Below are positions 7,854-16,233 of a DNA stretch of 50,110 nucleotides, in pieces. The position numbers and the translations under genes are program-made. The stretch is from a bacterium (GTDB lineage Bacteria > Verrucomicrobiota > Kiritimatiellia > CAIVKH01). Location of the stretch: NCBI GenBank assembly GCA_030432155.1, contig JAUIHQ010000003.1:1-50110 (forward strand), read 5' to 3'. Position 1 is the first letter of the stretch; every line of letters begins with the position of its first letter. Below the pieces are notes generated by a model, which did no database searches, was not told the DNA's origin, and worked only from the letters and a program-made list of their open reading frames with translations.

Positions 7854-9575
7854 ATGCAACCACGCTCCATCGAATCGCGTATTCAGGATCTCGTCTACAA
7901 CGTCGATGTCGGCATCGGTCTCAAGCTGACCAAGGCGGGGATGTTCCTCCTGTTCATCTTTTTCATCATGACGATTTATACCGCCACCCAGTTCTTCGGC
8001 CTGAGGGACGCGGAGGCCATGGACTATGCGCAACTGGGCCGCAACATTGCCCAGACCGGCTCGTTCGAGACCAAGGTCATCCGTCCCGCAGCCATCTGGT
8101 TCCTCAGCGAAAAGCGCGGTGAAGAAGCCGTCAACCTGCTTCAGCACCCCGACCTCTTTCACCCGCCCCTGTATCCGCTGCTCCTTGCCGGGGGGTTCAA
8201 GGTTTTCGGATCGTCGTTTCCATCCGATGAAATCTTCAAGGCCATCCCTCCGGAGCAGTGGGTCATCACCCCGCTGAATCATACCTGTACGCTGGTCACC
8301 GCGTTTCTTCTGTTCCTGGCCGCCCGGCGTTTCTTTGATCCGCGAATCGCCATTTTCGCGGTGTCGGTGTTTGCGCTGAGCGACATCGTCTGGAACACCA
8401 GCATTTCCGGACTCAACCTGTCGCTGCTGATGATGCTGGCCACGTTCGCGTTCTATTTTCTCCTGTCCGCCCATGAACGGCTGCAGGAAGACATGCCGCT
8501 CAAGACATGGCTGATCCCGGTGGCCCTGTCCGGCCTGTTTTGCGGACTGGCCGTCCTTACCCGTTACGCCGGCGTCGTGGTGTTCCTGGCCGGGCTCATC
8601 TATCTTCTGAGCGCTGTCCGCACCCGGCCCGCGCTGGCCGCCGGGGTGTTCGGGGGTGTGTTTCTTCTCGTCATCAGTCCATGGCTGGTGAGGAACATGA
8701 TTGTCGCCGGCAATCCCTTTGCCATGGCGCTGTATGCCGCGTTCAATCCCGCCTCATCCGACATGCCATTTGCCTACGAGCAGATGTTGCATCCGGACGC
8801 AATCACCTCCCCGATGCGGGATCTCCAGATCAAGTTTCTCGTGAACCTGAAGTCGATTTTCGAACAGGACCTGTTCCTGGCGGGCGGCGGGCTGTTGACG
8901 TCCCTGTTTCTCGTGACCTATTTCTTCTCCTTTGTGCGCGACCATATCCGCCAGTTCCGGTGGGCGCTGCTGGCGGGGATCGGCGCACTGGTACTGCTCG
9001 CATCGGCATTCGGGGCCACCACGTCCCGGGCCCTGATGATCTTCATGCCCTTTATCATCCTCTACGGCCTGACGTTTTATTTCATCCTGCTCGACCGGTT
9101 GCAGATCACGATCCCCCTGGTGCGGGCCGGTATTCACGCCGCGGTGATCGCGGCCTGCGCCCTTCCGCTGGTTATGACCATCCTTCCCCCCCGGGCCGCC
9201 CTGCCCTATCCGCCGTACAACCCGGCGATGATTTCCCATGTGACGAGGATGCTGGAGCAGGACGAATTGATCTGTTCGGATATTCCGTGGGCCACGGCCT
9301 GGTATGGCGATCAACCCTCGCTGCTGTTGCCGAACCAGATCGACGACTTTTATTCCATCAACGATTTGAGGAAACGGATCAGCGGCCTGTATTTCACGAC
9401 CGTGACCCGGGATCTGCCGTTTGTGCGGTCGTTGATGACAGGCCCCTACAGCTCGTGGTACCCGATCTTCCGGGAACGGATCCCCGCGGATTTTCCGCTG
9501 AAGGAAGCGTTCTTCCTCCATCAGAAGGATCAGTTGTTCCTTACGGACCGTCCGAGATGGCTGGAGCAGCGTTGA
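7854..9575 (+). CDS. ArnT/GT39-like membrane glycosyltransferase
   Basis: 573 residues with about a dozen hydrophobic segments. After a short cytoplasmic N-terminus and the first helix comes the extracytoplasmic motif GLRDAEAMDYAQLGRNIA, matching the acidic catalytic loop of polyprenyl-phosphate-sugar-dependent GT-C enzymes (GT39, GT83, ArnT). HPPLYPLLLAG also fits the family. The C-terminal periplasmic part (about 460-573) is soluble. It would transfer a sugar from a lipid-phosphate carrier to an envelope acceptor that cannot be named. It starts 2 bp after the response regulator stop with a GAGGAG ribosome-binding site, so it belongs to the same operon and may be under its control. Its last 35 bp overlap the convergent coiled-coil gene. 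Confidence 0.85.
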   Translation: MQPRSIESRIQDLVYNVDVGIGLKLTKAGMFLLFIFFIMTIYTATQFFGLRDAEAMDYAQLGRNIAQTGSFETKVIRPAAIWFLSEKRGEEAVNLLQHPDLFHPPLYPLLLAGGFKVFGSSFPSDEIFKAIPPEQWVITPLNHTCTLVTAFLLFLAARRFFDPRIAIFAVSVFALSDIVWNTSISGLNLSLLMMLATFAFYFLLSAHERLQEDMPLKTWLIPVALSGLFCGLAVLTRYAGVVVFLAGLIYLLSAVRTRPALAAGVFGGVFLLVISPWLVRNMIVAGNPFAMALYAAFNPASSDMPFAYEQMLHPDAITSPMRDLQIKFLVNLKSIFEQDLFLAGGGLLTSLFLVTYFFSFVRDHIRQFRWALLAGIGALVLLASAFGATTSRALMIFMPFIILYGLTFYFILLDRLQITIPLVRAGIHAAVIAACALPLVMTILPPRAALPYPPYNPAMISHVTRMLEQDELICSDIPWATAWYGDQPSLLLPNQIDDFYSINDLRKRISGLYFTTVTRDLPFVRSLMTGPYSSWYPIFRERIPADFPLKEAFFLHQKDQLFLTDRPRWLEQR

Positions 9576-11400
9576 TCGGCCTCGGCTTCTGCATCTTCTT
9601 CTGACGCTCCAGCTCGCGGATACGGGCGTCGGATGTTTCGAGACGGTCGCGAAATGCCTGCAGTTCATCATGCAGCATGTTGACCTGGGCGTCGCGGTTT
9701 TCGACTTTGCGGTAGGCCGCCAGCAATTCCTGCTCGCGAGCCTCAAGCTCTTTCTCCATGTCTTTCTGGACCTGGAGAAGGCGGTTCAGCTCGTCATTCA
9801 ACTCCGATTCGCGGCCGGTGCCCTCTTCCAGGCCCGCCACCGTTTCGGACAGGGCGTCGGCATGGCGCTTCCAGTACGCAGCATTCTCCTGAGCCTTGGC
9901 CAGCTCGACTTTCATTTCCGCGGTGCGGGCTTCCAGTCCGCGCTTTGCCTCTTTCAAATCCGAGGCGAGTTTACGGTTATCCAGCTCCGCCTGCTCAAAC
10001 CTGGCCCGCCACGACGCAACCGCCTTGTCGTCGGTTTGCGCGGATTCCACCGCCTTCGACAGTTCCTTCTCCATGGCATCGATCTCTCCGGAAAGCTCGC
10101 TGACCCGGCCGACCGCATCGTCCAGCAATCCGGCCTGGGCCACGACCTCGTCCTGCAACTGTTCGAGGGCGCCGGTCAGTTGCGCCTTTTCTTCCGTCAG
10201 GGTTTCAATGTCCGCCTTGAGCCGTTTCTCCATGGCGAGGAAATCCTCGATGGTCGCCTCCCGTTCCGCGAGGCCGGCCTTGAGTTCATCCATCTCCTCG
10301 TTCAGGGCGGCGAGGCGCGCCTGTTCGGCAGCCGCCGCCGCGGTCTGCTCGGCAGCGCGGGCGGTCGCCTGTTCGGCGAGTGTCACTGCGGCATCCATTT
10401 CCTTTTTCTGTTCCTCCACCACCGTCTGCAGCGAGGTCAGGGAGCGGGACAGGGAAGCATTGTTGCGCCTCAACTCTTCGAGGTCGCCTTTCATTCGAGC
10501 CTCGGTCTGTCGATAGGTCTCGATGGTGCTGTCCCGTTCCGCGAGAGCGGCGCGGGCCTCGGCGAGTTCTTTTTTGACTGCGGCGAATTCCTCCGGGTCG
10601 GCGGTTTCGGTCTCCGCGATAAAGGTCTCCAGCGACTCAATCTCCAGATCAAGCATCCGGTTGCGTTCCGCCAGCTCCACCCGGTTGGAGGCAACCTCGG
10701 ATAGTTCGGTCCGGGCTTCCTCAAGGCGCATCATGGCGTTGGCCAGCGCGTTGGTCACCGCCTGTAGCTCCTGCTCCAGCTCCCGGCCGCGGGTCCGGGC
10801 ATCTTCGATTTCAGAGGTCATCTCCACCGCTTCCGCGGCGGTTACCTCGCGCACGCGATTGATTTCCTGCTGGAGGCGGGCCACCACGCCGGTCAGCGCC
10901 TGAAAGGGTTCGAGCTCCTCCACCTTCGCCTGAAGCCGGTCCCGTTCGGTCGCAAGCGCGGCAAGGCCGGCCTCGTATCCGTACCGGACGTCGGGGGCGC
11001 GGGCCGGCGCGGCCTCCGCGGTTTCCGGCGGCACAACATCATCCGCCGGAGCCTCGGTCACCGGTTCCGATTCCTCCGGCTCCGATTCGGGCGACGGTTC
11101 GGCTGTCTGCACGGTTCCGCCCAGAGATTCGATCTGGTTGATGCAGTAGGAAATCCGGTACTCTACAATTTCGGGATTCCAGGCGGGATACCGGCGGGCT
11201 ACCTCGCGATACAGGTCAAGCGCCTCCTGGAACAGGGTGACCGCTTCGCCTCCCCGTCCGGCCCGGGCCGCCTGCTCCGCCTTGACCACCGCGACGTAGG
11301 CGTCCACCTGCTCCGAAGGTGTCTGGGCCGCGGCGGGCAGCAGCGTAAACAGTCCGACGGCGGCAACCGCAATCGAATATCGCAGGAAGCAGCGGATCAT
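9541..11400 (-). CDS. Exported long coiled-coil protein
   Basis: 619 residues with a signal peptide (MIRCFLRYSIAVAAVGLFTL, cleavage near AAAQ). Residues ~30-90 contain a TPR-like helical pair (AVTLFQEALDLYREVARRYP). An acidic Pro/Glu-rich linker (~95-130) is followed by about 450 residues of nearly uninterrupted Glu/Ala/Leu/Arg coiled coil, ending in a basic KKMQKPRP tail. No enzyme domain is visible. The start overlaps the stop of the TPR lipoprotein gene by ATGA, so the pair is translationally coupled and probably forms an envelope-spanning or scaffold assembly. Similar TPR/coiled-coil pairs are common in PVC bacteria, but their function is unknown to me. Confidence 0.8.
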   Translation of the reverse strand: MIRCFLRYSIAVAAVGLFTLLPAAAQTPSEQVDAYVAVVKAEQAARAGRGGEAVTLFQEALDLYREVARRYPAWNPEIVEYRISYCINQIESLGGTVQTAEPSPESEPEESEPVTEAPADDVVPPETAEAAPARAPDVRYGYEAGLAALATERDRLQAKVEELEPFQALTGVVARLQQEINRVREVTAAEAVEMTSEIEDARTRGRELEQELQAVTNALANAMMRLEEARTELSEVASNRVELAERNRMLDLEIESLETFIAETETADPEEFAAVKKELAEARAALAERDSTIETYRQTEARMKGDLEELRRNNASLSRSLTSLQTVVEEQKKEMDAAVTLAEQATARAAEQTAAAAAEQARLAALNEEMDELKAGLAEREATIEDFLAMEKRLKADIETLTEEKAQLTGALEQLQDEVVAQAGLLDDAVGRVSELSGEIDAMEKELSKAVESAQTDDKAVASWRARFEQAELDNRKLASDLKEAKRGLEARTAEMKVELAKAQENAAYWKRHADALSETVAGLEEGTGRESELNDELNRLLQVQKDMEKELEAREQELLAAYRKVENRDAQVNMLHDELQAFRDRLETSDARIRELERQKKMQKPRPINAAPAISDGP

Positions 11401-12413
11401 GGCGCGTTCAGGACCGCTTCGAGTTCCGAATCCGCTTCACTGCCGAGGCGCAATGCCTTCTGATACACCTCGCGGGCCCGGTCCAGATCCGGGGATTTGG
11501 CCCCGGCCAGCACGACGGCAAGATTGTAGTGATAATCGGGGGCGTTGGGACTCAACTCCACCGCCTTTTCAAGTTCACGGATGGCCGAACGCTCCTTGCC
11601 CCGGTCATGCAACACAATGCCATAATAGTTGTGGTACTGGGCGTTGCCGGGATCCCCCTTCACCGCGCGGGAAAGGGACCGTTCAGCATCGCGCAGGTTG
11701 CCGTCATTCCACTCCAGCAATCCGTGCAGGGCCAGTCCCTGGGGAATACTGTCGTCTTCTTCCAGGGCCGCTTCCACCAGGGCTCGGGCGGGCCCGAATT
11801 CTCCCTTGGCGAACAGGCAGGCGGCGATGCCGAGGCGCGCGGAGAGGAGGCCCGGCGCGAGGTTCGCCGCGGTCCGGAACGCTTTTTCCGCCCCGCCGGT
11901 ATCCCCGGCCGCCAGCAGGCGGTTGCCGGTAGCGACGAGGCTGATGGCCTGGCTGCTGGTTTCCTCATTGCCTCCGGCGGGTTTTTTGGCCGGGCGAGCC
12001 TGCTCGGTCTCGGTGGCGGCGGGCGCGGCGCCGGCGAGAGCGTAAATCGAAGCGGTGATGCCGGCGGCTTCCTCATCCAGACGGTCGATATCCTTCTGAA
12101 TCTTTTCTTTCTCCTGGATGATGTCGTCGGAGGCGTACTTGATATCCCGGATGCGGGTACCCGCGTCATACAATTCGCGACGCAGGTCGGTGAGTTTGTC
12201 CTCCATCTCCCGGATTTGATCCTGCAGCTTCTCCCGGCCTTTTCCGAGCCGCTCCAAATCCTTCTCCAACCGGTCGATTTCCTTGCGCCCCACGGCATCC
12301 TGGGACGCGGGCATTGTCACGATGTCCTCGCCGTTCGGGGCGGTGGAGGCACATCCGGTGATGCCCAGTATAAAGATAAGGGACAGCATCAGGCTGATCA
12401 GGTGTCGTATCAT
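11397..12413 (-). CDS. TPR-repeat lipoprotein with coiled-coil N-terminus
   Basis: 338 residues. The ORF track starts it at 12809, but the ribosome-binding site GGGAG lies seven bases before the ATG at 12413 (MIRHLISLML), and directly after that start comes a lipoprotein signal peptide with lipobox ITGC. The ATG at 12419 sits too close to the same site. A coiled coil covers about 40-115 (RLEKDLERLGKGREKLQ). After an Ala/Pro linker, tetratricopeptide repeats run from about 160 to the end (NAQYHNYYGIVLHDRGKERSAIRELEKAVELSP). It is probably a periplasmic membrane-anchored interaction scaffold, coupled to the exported coiled-coil protein by a 4-bp overlap. Confidence 0.85.
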   Translation of the reverse strand: MIRHLISLMLSLIFILGITGCASTAPNGEDIVTMPASQDAVGRKEIDRLEKDLERLGKGREKLQDQIREMEDKLTDLRRELYDAGTRIRDIKYASDDIIQEKEKIQKDIDRLDEEAAGITASIYALAGAAPAATETEQARPAKKPAGGNEETSSQAISLVATGNRLLAAGDTGGAEKAFRTAANLAPGLLSARLGIAACLFAKGEFGPARALVEAALEEDDSIPQGLALHGLLEWNDGNLRDAERSLSRAVKGDPGNAQYHNYYGIVLHDRGKERSAIRELEKAVELSPNAPDYHYNLAVVLAGAKSPDLDRAREVYQKALRLGSEADSELEAVLNAP

Positions 12414-12514
12414 CGTCATTCTCCCTTTCAGGACTGCCGCGGGACGTGTTTGCCCCTGCACGCAATCGCATCCGGTATAGCGGGAGAACCGGGGGATTGC
12501 AAGCGTACGGGGAC

Positions 12515-12542
12515 TTGCCAAAGCGGCCCAAGGCTGTAGGTT
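12515..12542 (+). promoter_or_regulatory. Candidate promoter of the MATE gene
   Basis: TTGCCA (12515-12520), a 16-bp spacer and TAGGTT (12537-12542) end nine bases before the ATG at 12552. No Shine-Dalgarno sequence is present, so the transcript would have almost no leader. Confidence 0.35.
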
Positions 12543-12551
12543 GCGGCATAG

Positions 12552-13919
12552 ATGAACCTGCTTCACGACCCGATACCCGTCCTGACCCGCCGCATTGCGG
12601 TACCGGCGAGCATCGGCTTTCTGTTCAACACCCTGTTCAATGTTGTCGATACCTGGTACGCGGGCAAGGTCTCGACCGACGCCCTCGCCGCACTGGGCCT
12701 TTCGTTTCCCGCGTTCTTCCTCGTGATCGCGGTCAGCACCGGCCTGTCCACCGGCGTGTCGGCCCTGATGGCGAACGCGCATGGCGAGGGGCGGGCGGGC
12801 CAGGCTCACCGGTACGGAGCTCAGGCCATTGCGTTCGGCGTCTTCACGTCGTGGGTGATCGGGGCCGTCGGCATCTTCGGGTCCCGCCCGTTCTTTGCGT
12901 GGATGGGGGCGGAAGGCGCGCCGCTGGAACTGGCGACGGTCTACATGCAGATCATCTTCGCCGGCTCAATCTTCTTCATTCTGAATCATGTGCTGAATGC
13001 TTCGCTGCTGGCGATGGGCGACACCACCACCTACCGGAATGTGCTGATCCTTGGCGTGCTGCTGAATCTCGTATTCGATCCCTGGTTCATCTTCGGCGGC
13101 TACGGGCTGCCCGCGATGGGATTCGCCGGCATCGGCTACTCAACCGTCCTGATCCAGGCGGTCAGCCTGTTGTATATGATCCACAAGGTCCGGGCCGGGG
13201 GGAGCATGCGGGGCGCCAAACCCGCGGACTTCCGTCCCGCGTGGCGGGATCTCGTGGATATCCAGCGGCAGAGCCTCCCTGCCACCGCAAACATGCTGAC
13301 CGTCGGGATCGGCATTCTCGTCCTCACCTATTTCGTGAACCGGTTCGGCCCGAAAGCGGTGGCGGCCTACGGCATCGCCACCCGCATCGAGCAGATCATC
13401 CTCCTCCCCGGGATCGGCCTCAATTTTTCCGTCCTGACCCTGGTCGGACAGAACAACGGCGCCCGGAAATACCGGCGGGTCCGGGAAGCGGTGTGGACCG
13501 CGTTGAAGGACGGGGCCTGGCTGATGACCGCGGGGGCGATTCTGATCCTGCTCTTCGCCCGGCAGGCCATGGGCTGGTTCACCAACGACCCCGACGTCAT
13601 CCGCATCGGCGCCGAGTACCTGCGGATCGCCGCGTTCGTACTCTATGCATACATCCTGCTCTTCGTTCTCACCTCGGCGCTCCAGGGGTTGAAGCGCCCG
13701 ATGTATGCCATCTGGATGGGACTCTACCGGCAACTGCTTGCCCCGGTGCTGCTGATCCTGCTGTTCGAGCATTACACCTCGCTCGGGTTGTACGGCATCT
13801 GGTGGACGGTGCTCATCACCACCTGGTCGGCCGGCCTGTTCACGGTATGGTATGTTCGCCGCCGTCTTCCCTCGGATGAAACTTTCTCCGCCGATTCGTT
13901 TGCAAATCATGCCCGTTGA
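12552..13919 (+). CDS. MATE-family multidrug/metabolite efflux transporter
   Basis: 455 residues with twelve predicted membrane helices in two homologous halves. The N-terminal half has family-typical text (PASIGFLFNTLFNVVDTWYAG, LSTGVSALMANAHGEG). The second half repeats the pattern (ATRIEQIILLPGIGLNFSVLTLVGQNNGA). MATE proteins exchange organic cations or metabolites for Na+ or H+ across the inner membrane; the substrate is unknown. The gene diverges from the TPR lipoprotein gene across about 130 bp and is followed after 29 bp by the M29-like peptidase, so the two may be cotranscribed. Confidence 0.93.
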   Translation: MNLLHDPIPVLTRRIAVPASIGFLFNTLFNVVDTWYAGKVSTDALAALGLSFPAFFLVIAVSTGLSTGVSALMANAHGEGRAGQAHRYGAQAIAFGVFTSWVIGAVGIFGSRPFFAWMGAEGAPLELATVYMQIIFAGSIFFILNHVLNASLLAMGDTTTYRNVLILGVLLNLVFDPWFIFGGYGLPAMGFAGIGYSTVLIQAVSLLYMIHKVRAGGSMRGAKPADFRPAWRDLVDIQRQSLPATANMLTVGIGILVLTYFVNRFGPKAVAAYGIATRIEQIILLPGIGLNFSVLTLVGQNNGARKYRRVREAVWTALKDGAWLMTAGAILILLFARQAMGWFTNDPDVIRIGAEYLRIAAFVLYAYILLFVLTSALQGLKRPMYAIWMGLYRQLLAPVLLILLFEHYTSLGLYGIWWTVLITTWSAGLFTVWYVRRRLPSDETFSADSFANHAR

Positions 13920-13948
13920 TTTAGATTCGAAAAAACAAGGTGACCAAC

Positions 13949-15118
13949 ATGATAGATAAATCTTTCCCCCCATTCAGCCTCTCCCGACTCCTCAGCACCG
14001 TATTCTCGCCGGTGAAGGGCGAAACCATCGGCGTCATGATCGACCTGCCGGAACCGGAGAAGGCGGAACACCTCCGCTTCCTCGCCAATCCTGCCTTCAC
14101 GATTCAGAAGATCGCCCATGATGTCTTCTGGGAAGGCCTGAAAGACGGGGTCGCTGAAGAGCTCGGGCTCAAGCTCGGGGGTTTTTATGCCTACCGGATC
14201 ACCGGCGGCAGCAATCTCGACCTGCCGGACGAGGCGTGGACACCGAATGACGGAAAGGTATCGCTGGAAAAGGACGTGTACCCCAACCACGACATTCTTC
14301 TCTGCATTTCCACGTATTCGGCGACCGCACCCCTGACCGCTCACGCCAAAAAGATCGGCTTCCGCGGGGCCACGCTGCACGGCGTGAACAACATCATTCT
14401 CAACTCGGGACTGGCGGTGAATTACAACGAGGTCAGCATCGAGGCGGAAAAGCTGCGCGGGGCCCTGACCGGGGCGGATGCGTTCGAGATCGATTTCGAA
14501 TGCCTCGGCAAAACCTACACCCTCCGGCTGGAATGCGGCCGGCAGGAGGCACAGAAGAGTCACGGCCTGTGCCCGCCGGGCAAGCCCGACATCGCCAACC
14601 TGCCCGCCGGCGAAGTGTACTTTGTCCCGACCTCGGCATCCGGCTTATTCCCGATGCACTATGAAGAGGATCGCGATACCGTCGGACTGCAGCATGTCGA
14701 GGACGGATACGTGGTGAAGGCGGAACTGCTGAAGGGCAACCAGGAGCTCATCAACCGCCACAACGAAAAACTCAAGAACGACAAACCCACCGGCATCATC
14801 GGCGAGCTCGGATTCGGCACCCAGGAACTACCGGTATCCGGCCACGATATTCAGGATGAGAAAATCCGCGGGACGGTTCATGTCGCCACCGGGCGATCCG
14901 ACCACCTCGGGGGGCATGTGGATTCATCGAGCTTCAAGGACAAGTCTCACGCCACCCATGACGACATCCTGTTCGCCCCCTTCAAGACCCCGGAGGTCCA
15001 CGTGCCCCAGGTCCGGATGTACAAGGATGGCGAGGTGATACCGGTGCACGAAAACTTCGCCATCACCGACTACCTGAAAAAAGCCCTCGCCGGCGCCTCA
15101 CCGGTCACCGCGTCCTGA
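13949..15118 (+). CDS. M29-like metallo-aminopeptidase family protein
   Basis: 389 residues from the ATG at 13949. The strong site AAGGTGA five bases upstream decides this start over the GTG at 13940. The C-terminal half has the M29 (AmpS/aminopeptidase T) layout of metal ligands: ANLPAGEVYFVP, then GELGFGT with the first Glu, GTVHVATG with a His and GGHVDSSSF, and finally SHATHDDILF with His and Asp. The N-terminal half (ISTYSATAPLTAHAKK) also follows M29. The family removes N-terminal amino acids from peptides using a dinuclear metal site, but the deviations from canonical M29 mean that the activity and substrate are uncertain. It precedes the OvoA-like methyltransferase by 8 bp, implying a shared operon and perhaps a shared pathway. 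Confidence 0.75.
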   Translation: MIDKSFPPFSLSRLLSTVFSPVKGETIGVMIDLPEPEKAEHLRFLANPAFTIQKIAHDVFWEGLKDGVAEELGLKLGGFYAYRITGGSNLDLPDEAWTPNDGKVSLEKDVYPNHDILLCISTYSATAPLTAHAKKIGFRGATLHGVNNIILNSGLAVNYNEVSIEAEKLRGALTGADAFEIDFECLGKTYTLRLECGRQEAQKSHGLCPPGKPDIANLPAGEVYFVPTSASGLFPMHYEEDRDTVGLQHVEDGYVVKAELLKGNQELINRHNEKLKNDKPTGIIGELGFGTQELPVSGHDIQDEKIRGTVHVATGRSDHLGGHVDSSSFKDKSHATHDDILFAPFKTPEVHVPQVRMYKDGEVIPVHENFAITDYLKKALAGASPVTAS

Positions 15119-15126
15119 TCGGGCGG

Positions 15127-15885
15127 ATGATGAGCGAGGCGTTCTACGAAACCGGAGAGGCCGTCGGACAGTACCTGTTTTTCCACTACGGAAAAATCAC
15201 GGACTATATGCCCTACCCCCAGGGTCCGGTCGAAGCCTTCGGGTTTCCGGTCCGTGTCGTCACCGGGATGGTGGATTCATCCACCCTCCCCCCATCTCCC
15301 CGCGCACTCGATCTCGGCTGCGCGGTCGGCCGCACCAGTTTCGAGCTGGCGAGGTTCTGCGGGGAGGTTGTCGGCATCGATGCCTCGGCCCGCTTCATCG
15401 AAGCTGCACAGGCCATGCAACGCGAGGGGCGGCTGGAGCATGATGTCCTGATCGAAGGAGCCCGGCGGATGCAGGTGACCGCGGAAGCGCCGGTCGATGT
15501 CGACCGGACCCGGGTCGATTTCCGGGTCGGCGACGCCCAGGCCCTACCCGACGATCTCGGCGCCTTCGATCTTGTGGTTGCAGCCAACCTGATCGACCGC
15601 CTCCCCGACCCCGCAGCCTGCCTCGCCCGCATGGAGAGCCTGGTGAAACCCGGCGGGCGGCTGGTCATCACCTCGCCATACACCTGGCTGATCGACTACA
15701 CGCCGAAACAGAACTGGCTGTATTCACCGGACGGCGACACCCCCACCCGCGACATCATCGCCCGGGCACTCGGTCCGGCATTCACGCTCGAACATCACAC
15801 CGACCTCCCCTTCCTCATCCGCGAACATGCCCGCAAGTATCAATGGAGTGTGGCCGAAGGTACGAGATGGATGCGGGGAGTATAG
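15127..15885 (+). CDS. OvoA C-terminal-type methyltransferase (putative 4-mercaptohistidine N1-methyltransferase), stand-alone
   Basis: 252 residues, one class I SAM-methyltransferase domain. Motif I is ALDLGCAVGRTSFELA with the motif II acidic residue in VVGIDAS; the post-motif region has GDAQALPDDLGAFDLVVAANLIDRLPDP. The opening QYLFFHYG and the closing LPFLIREHARKYQWSVAEGT match, from memory, the C-terminal methyltransferase domain of OvoA, which N-methylates 5-thiohistidine to ovothiol. The iron-dependent sulfoxide synthase half of OvoA is absent from this gene and from the whole window, so the protein either works with partners encoded elsewhere or has another thiol/imidazole substrate. 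It lies 8 bp after the M29-like gene. Confidence 0.85.
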   Translation: MMSEAFYETGEAVGQYLFFHYGKITDYMPYPQGPVEAFGFPVRVVTGMVDSSTLPPSPRALDLGCAVGRTSFELARFCGEVVGIDASARFIEAAQAMQREGRLEHDVLIEGARRMQVTAEAPVDVDRTRVDFRVGDAQALPDDLGAFDLVVAANLIDRLPDPAACLARMESLVKPGGRLVITSPYTWLIDYTPKQNWLYSPDGDTPTRDIIARALGPAFTLEHHTDLPFLIREHARKYQWSVAEGTRWMRGV

Positions 15886-15976
15886 ATGGCGGGACATCTT
15901 GAATCATGAGGTGGCGATAAAGGTGCGTCACCCCCATTGGCGAAGCTCGGTAATCGCCTGGAATTCCTGCGGATTG

Positions 15977-16036
15977 GTGTGATTCGCGGGCCTTTTCCTT
16001 CCTTCCACAAGGGCAACCGGGAGGTTGCCCCTCCGG
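15977..16036 (+). repeat. REP-like repeat, copy 1, with hairpin GGGCAACC/GGTTGCCC
   Basis: 60-bp unit matching copy 2 at 56 of 60 positions. It ends in the perfect 8-bp inverted repeat GGGCAACC (16011-16018), loop GGGA, GGTTGCCC (16023-16030), followed by CTCCGG. The two inner mismatches to copy 2 are compensatory, which keeps the stem intact. Confidence 0.85.
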
Positions 16037-16157
16037 GAAAATCCCTCCCTCGGATGGGGGGCGTTCGGTCCATACAACGGGCACCTTACCCGACGAGGCG
16101 CGAAGCGCACCGGCCTTTCATCCTTCATACTTCATACTTCCGCTTTCGCGAAGATCC

Positions 16158-16217
16158 GTGTGATTCGTGGGCCTTTTCCTTCCTTCCACGAGGGCAAGCG
16201 GGAGCTTGCCCCTCCGG
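16158..16217 (+). repeat. REP-like repeat, copy 2, with hairpin GGGCAAGC/GCTTGCCC
   Basis: Second 60-bp unit, starting GTGTGATTCGTGGGCC. The stem GGGCAAGC (16192-16199) pairs with GCTTGCCC (16204-16211) and is followed by CTCCGG. It ends 17 bp from the sulfatase stop codon and may also act as an RNA 3'-end hairpin for either convergent gene. Confidence 0.85.
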
Positions 16218-16233
16218 TGGTGAGGAGACGTCA

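Larger units (their letters stand above)
15886..16233. other. 348-bp convergent spacer containing two REP-like repeat units
   Basis: No gene is supported here; all ORF-track entries in it are short and share no family features. It holds two copies of a 60-bp direct repeat (15977-16036 and 16158-16217) and a small tandem run of ATACTTC/CTTCAT units around 16121-16140. It separates the convergent methyltransferase and sulfatase genes. Confidence 0.7.

Noticed and set aside
12446-13879. 477-residue ORF overlapping the MATE gene.
   Set aside because: Out-of-frame shadow without hydrophobic segments; the MATE frame is clearly real.
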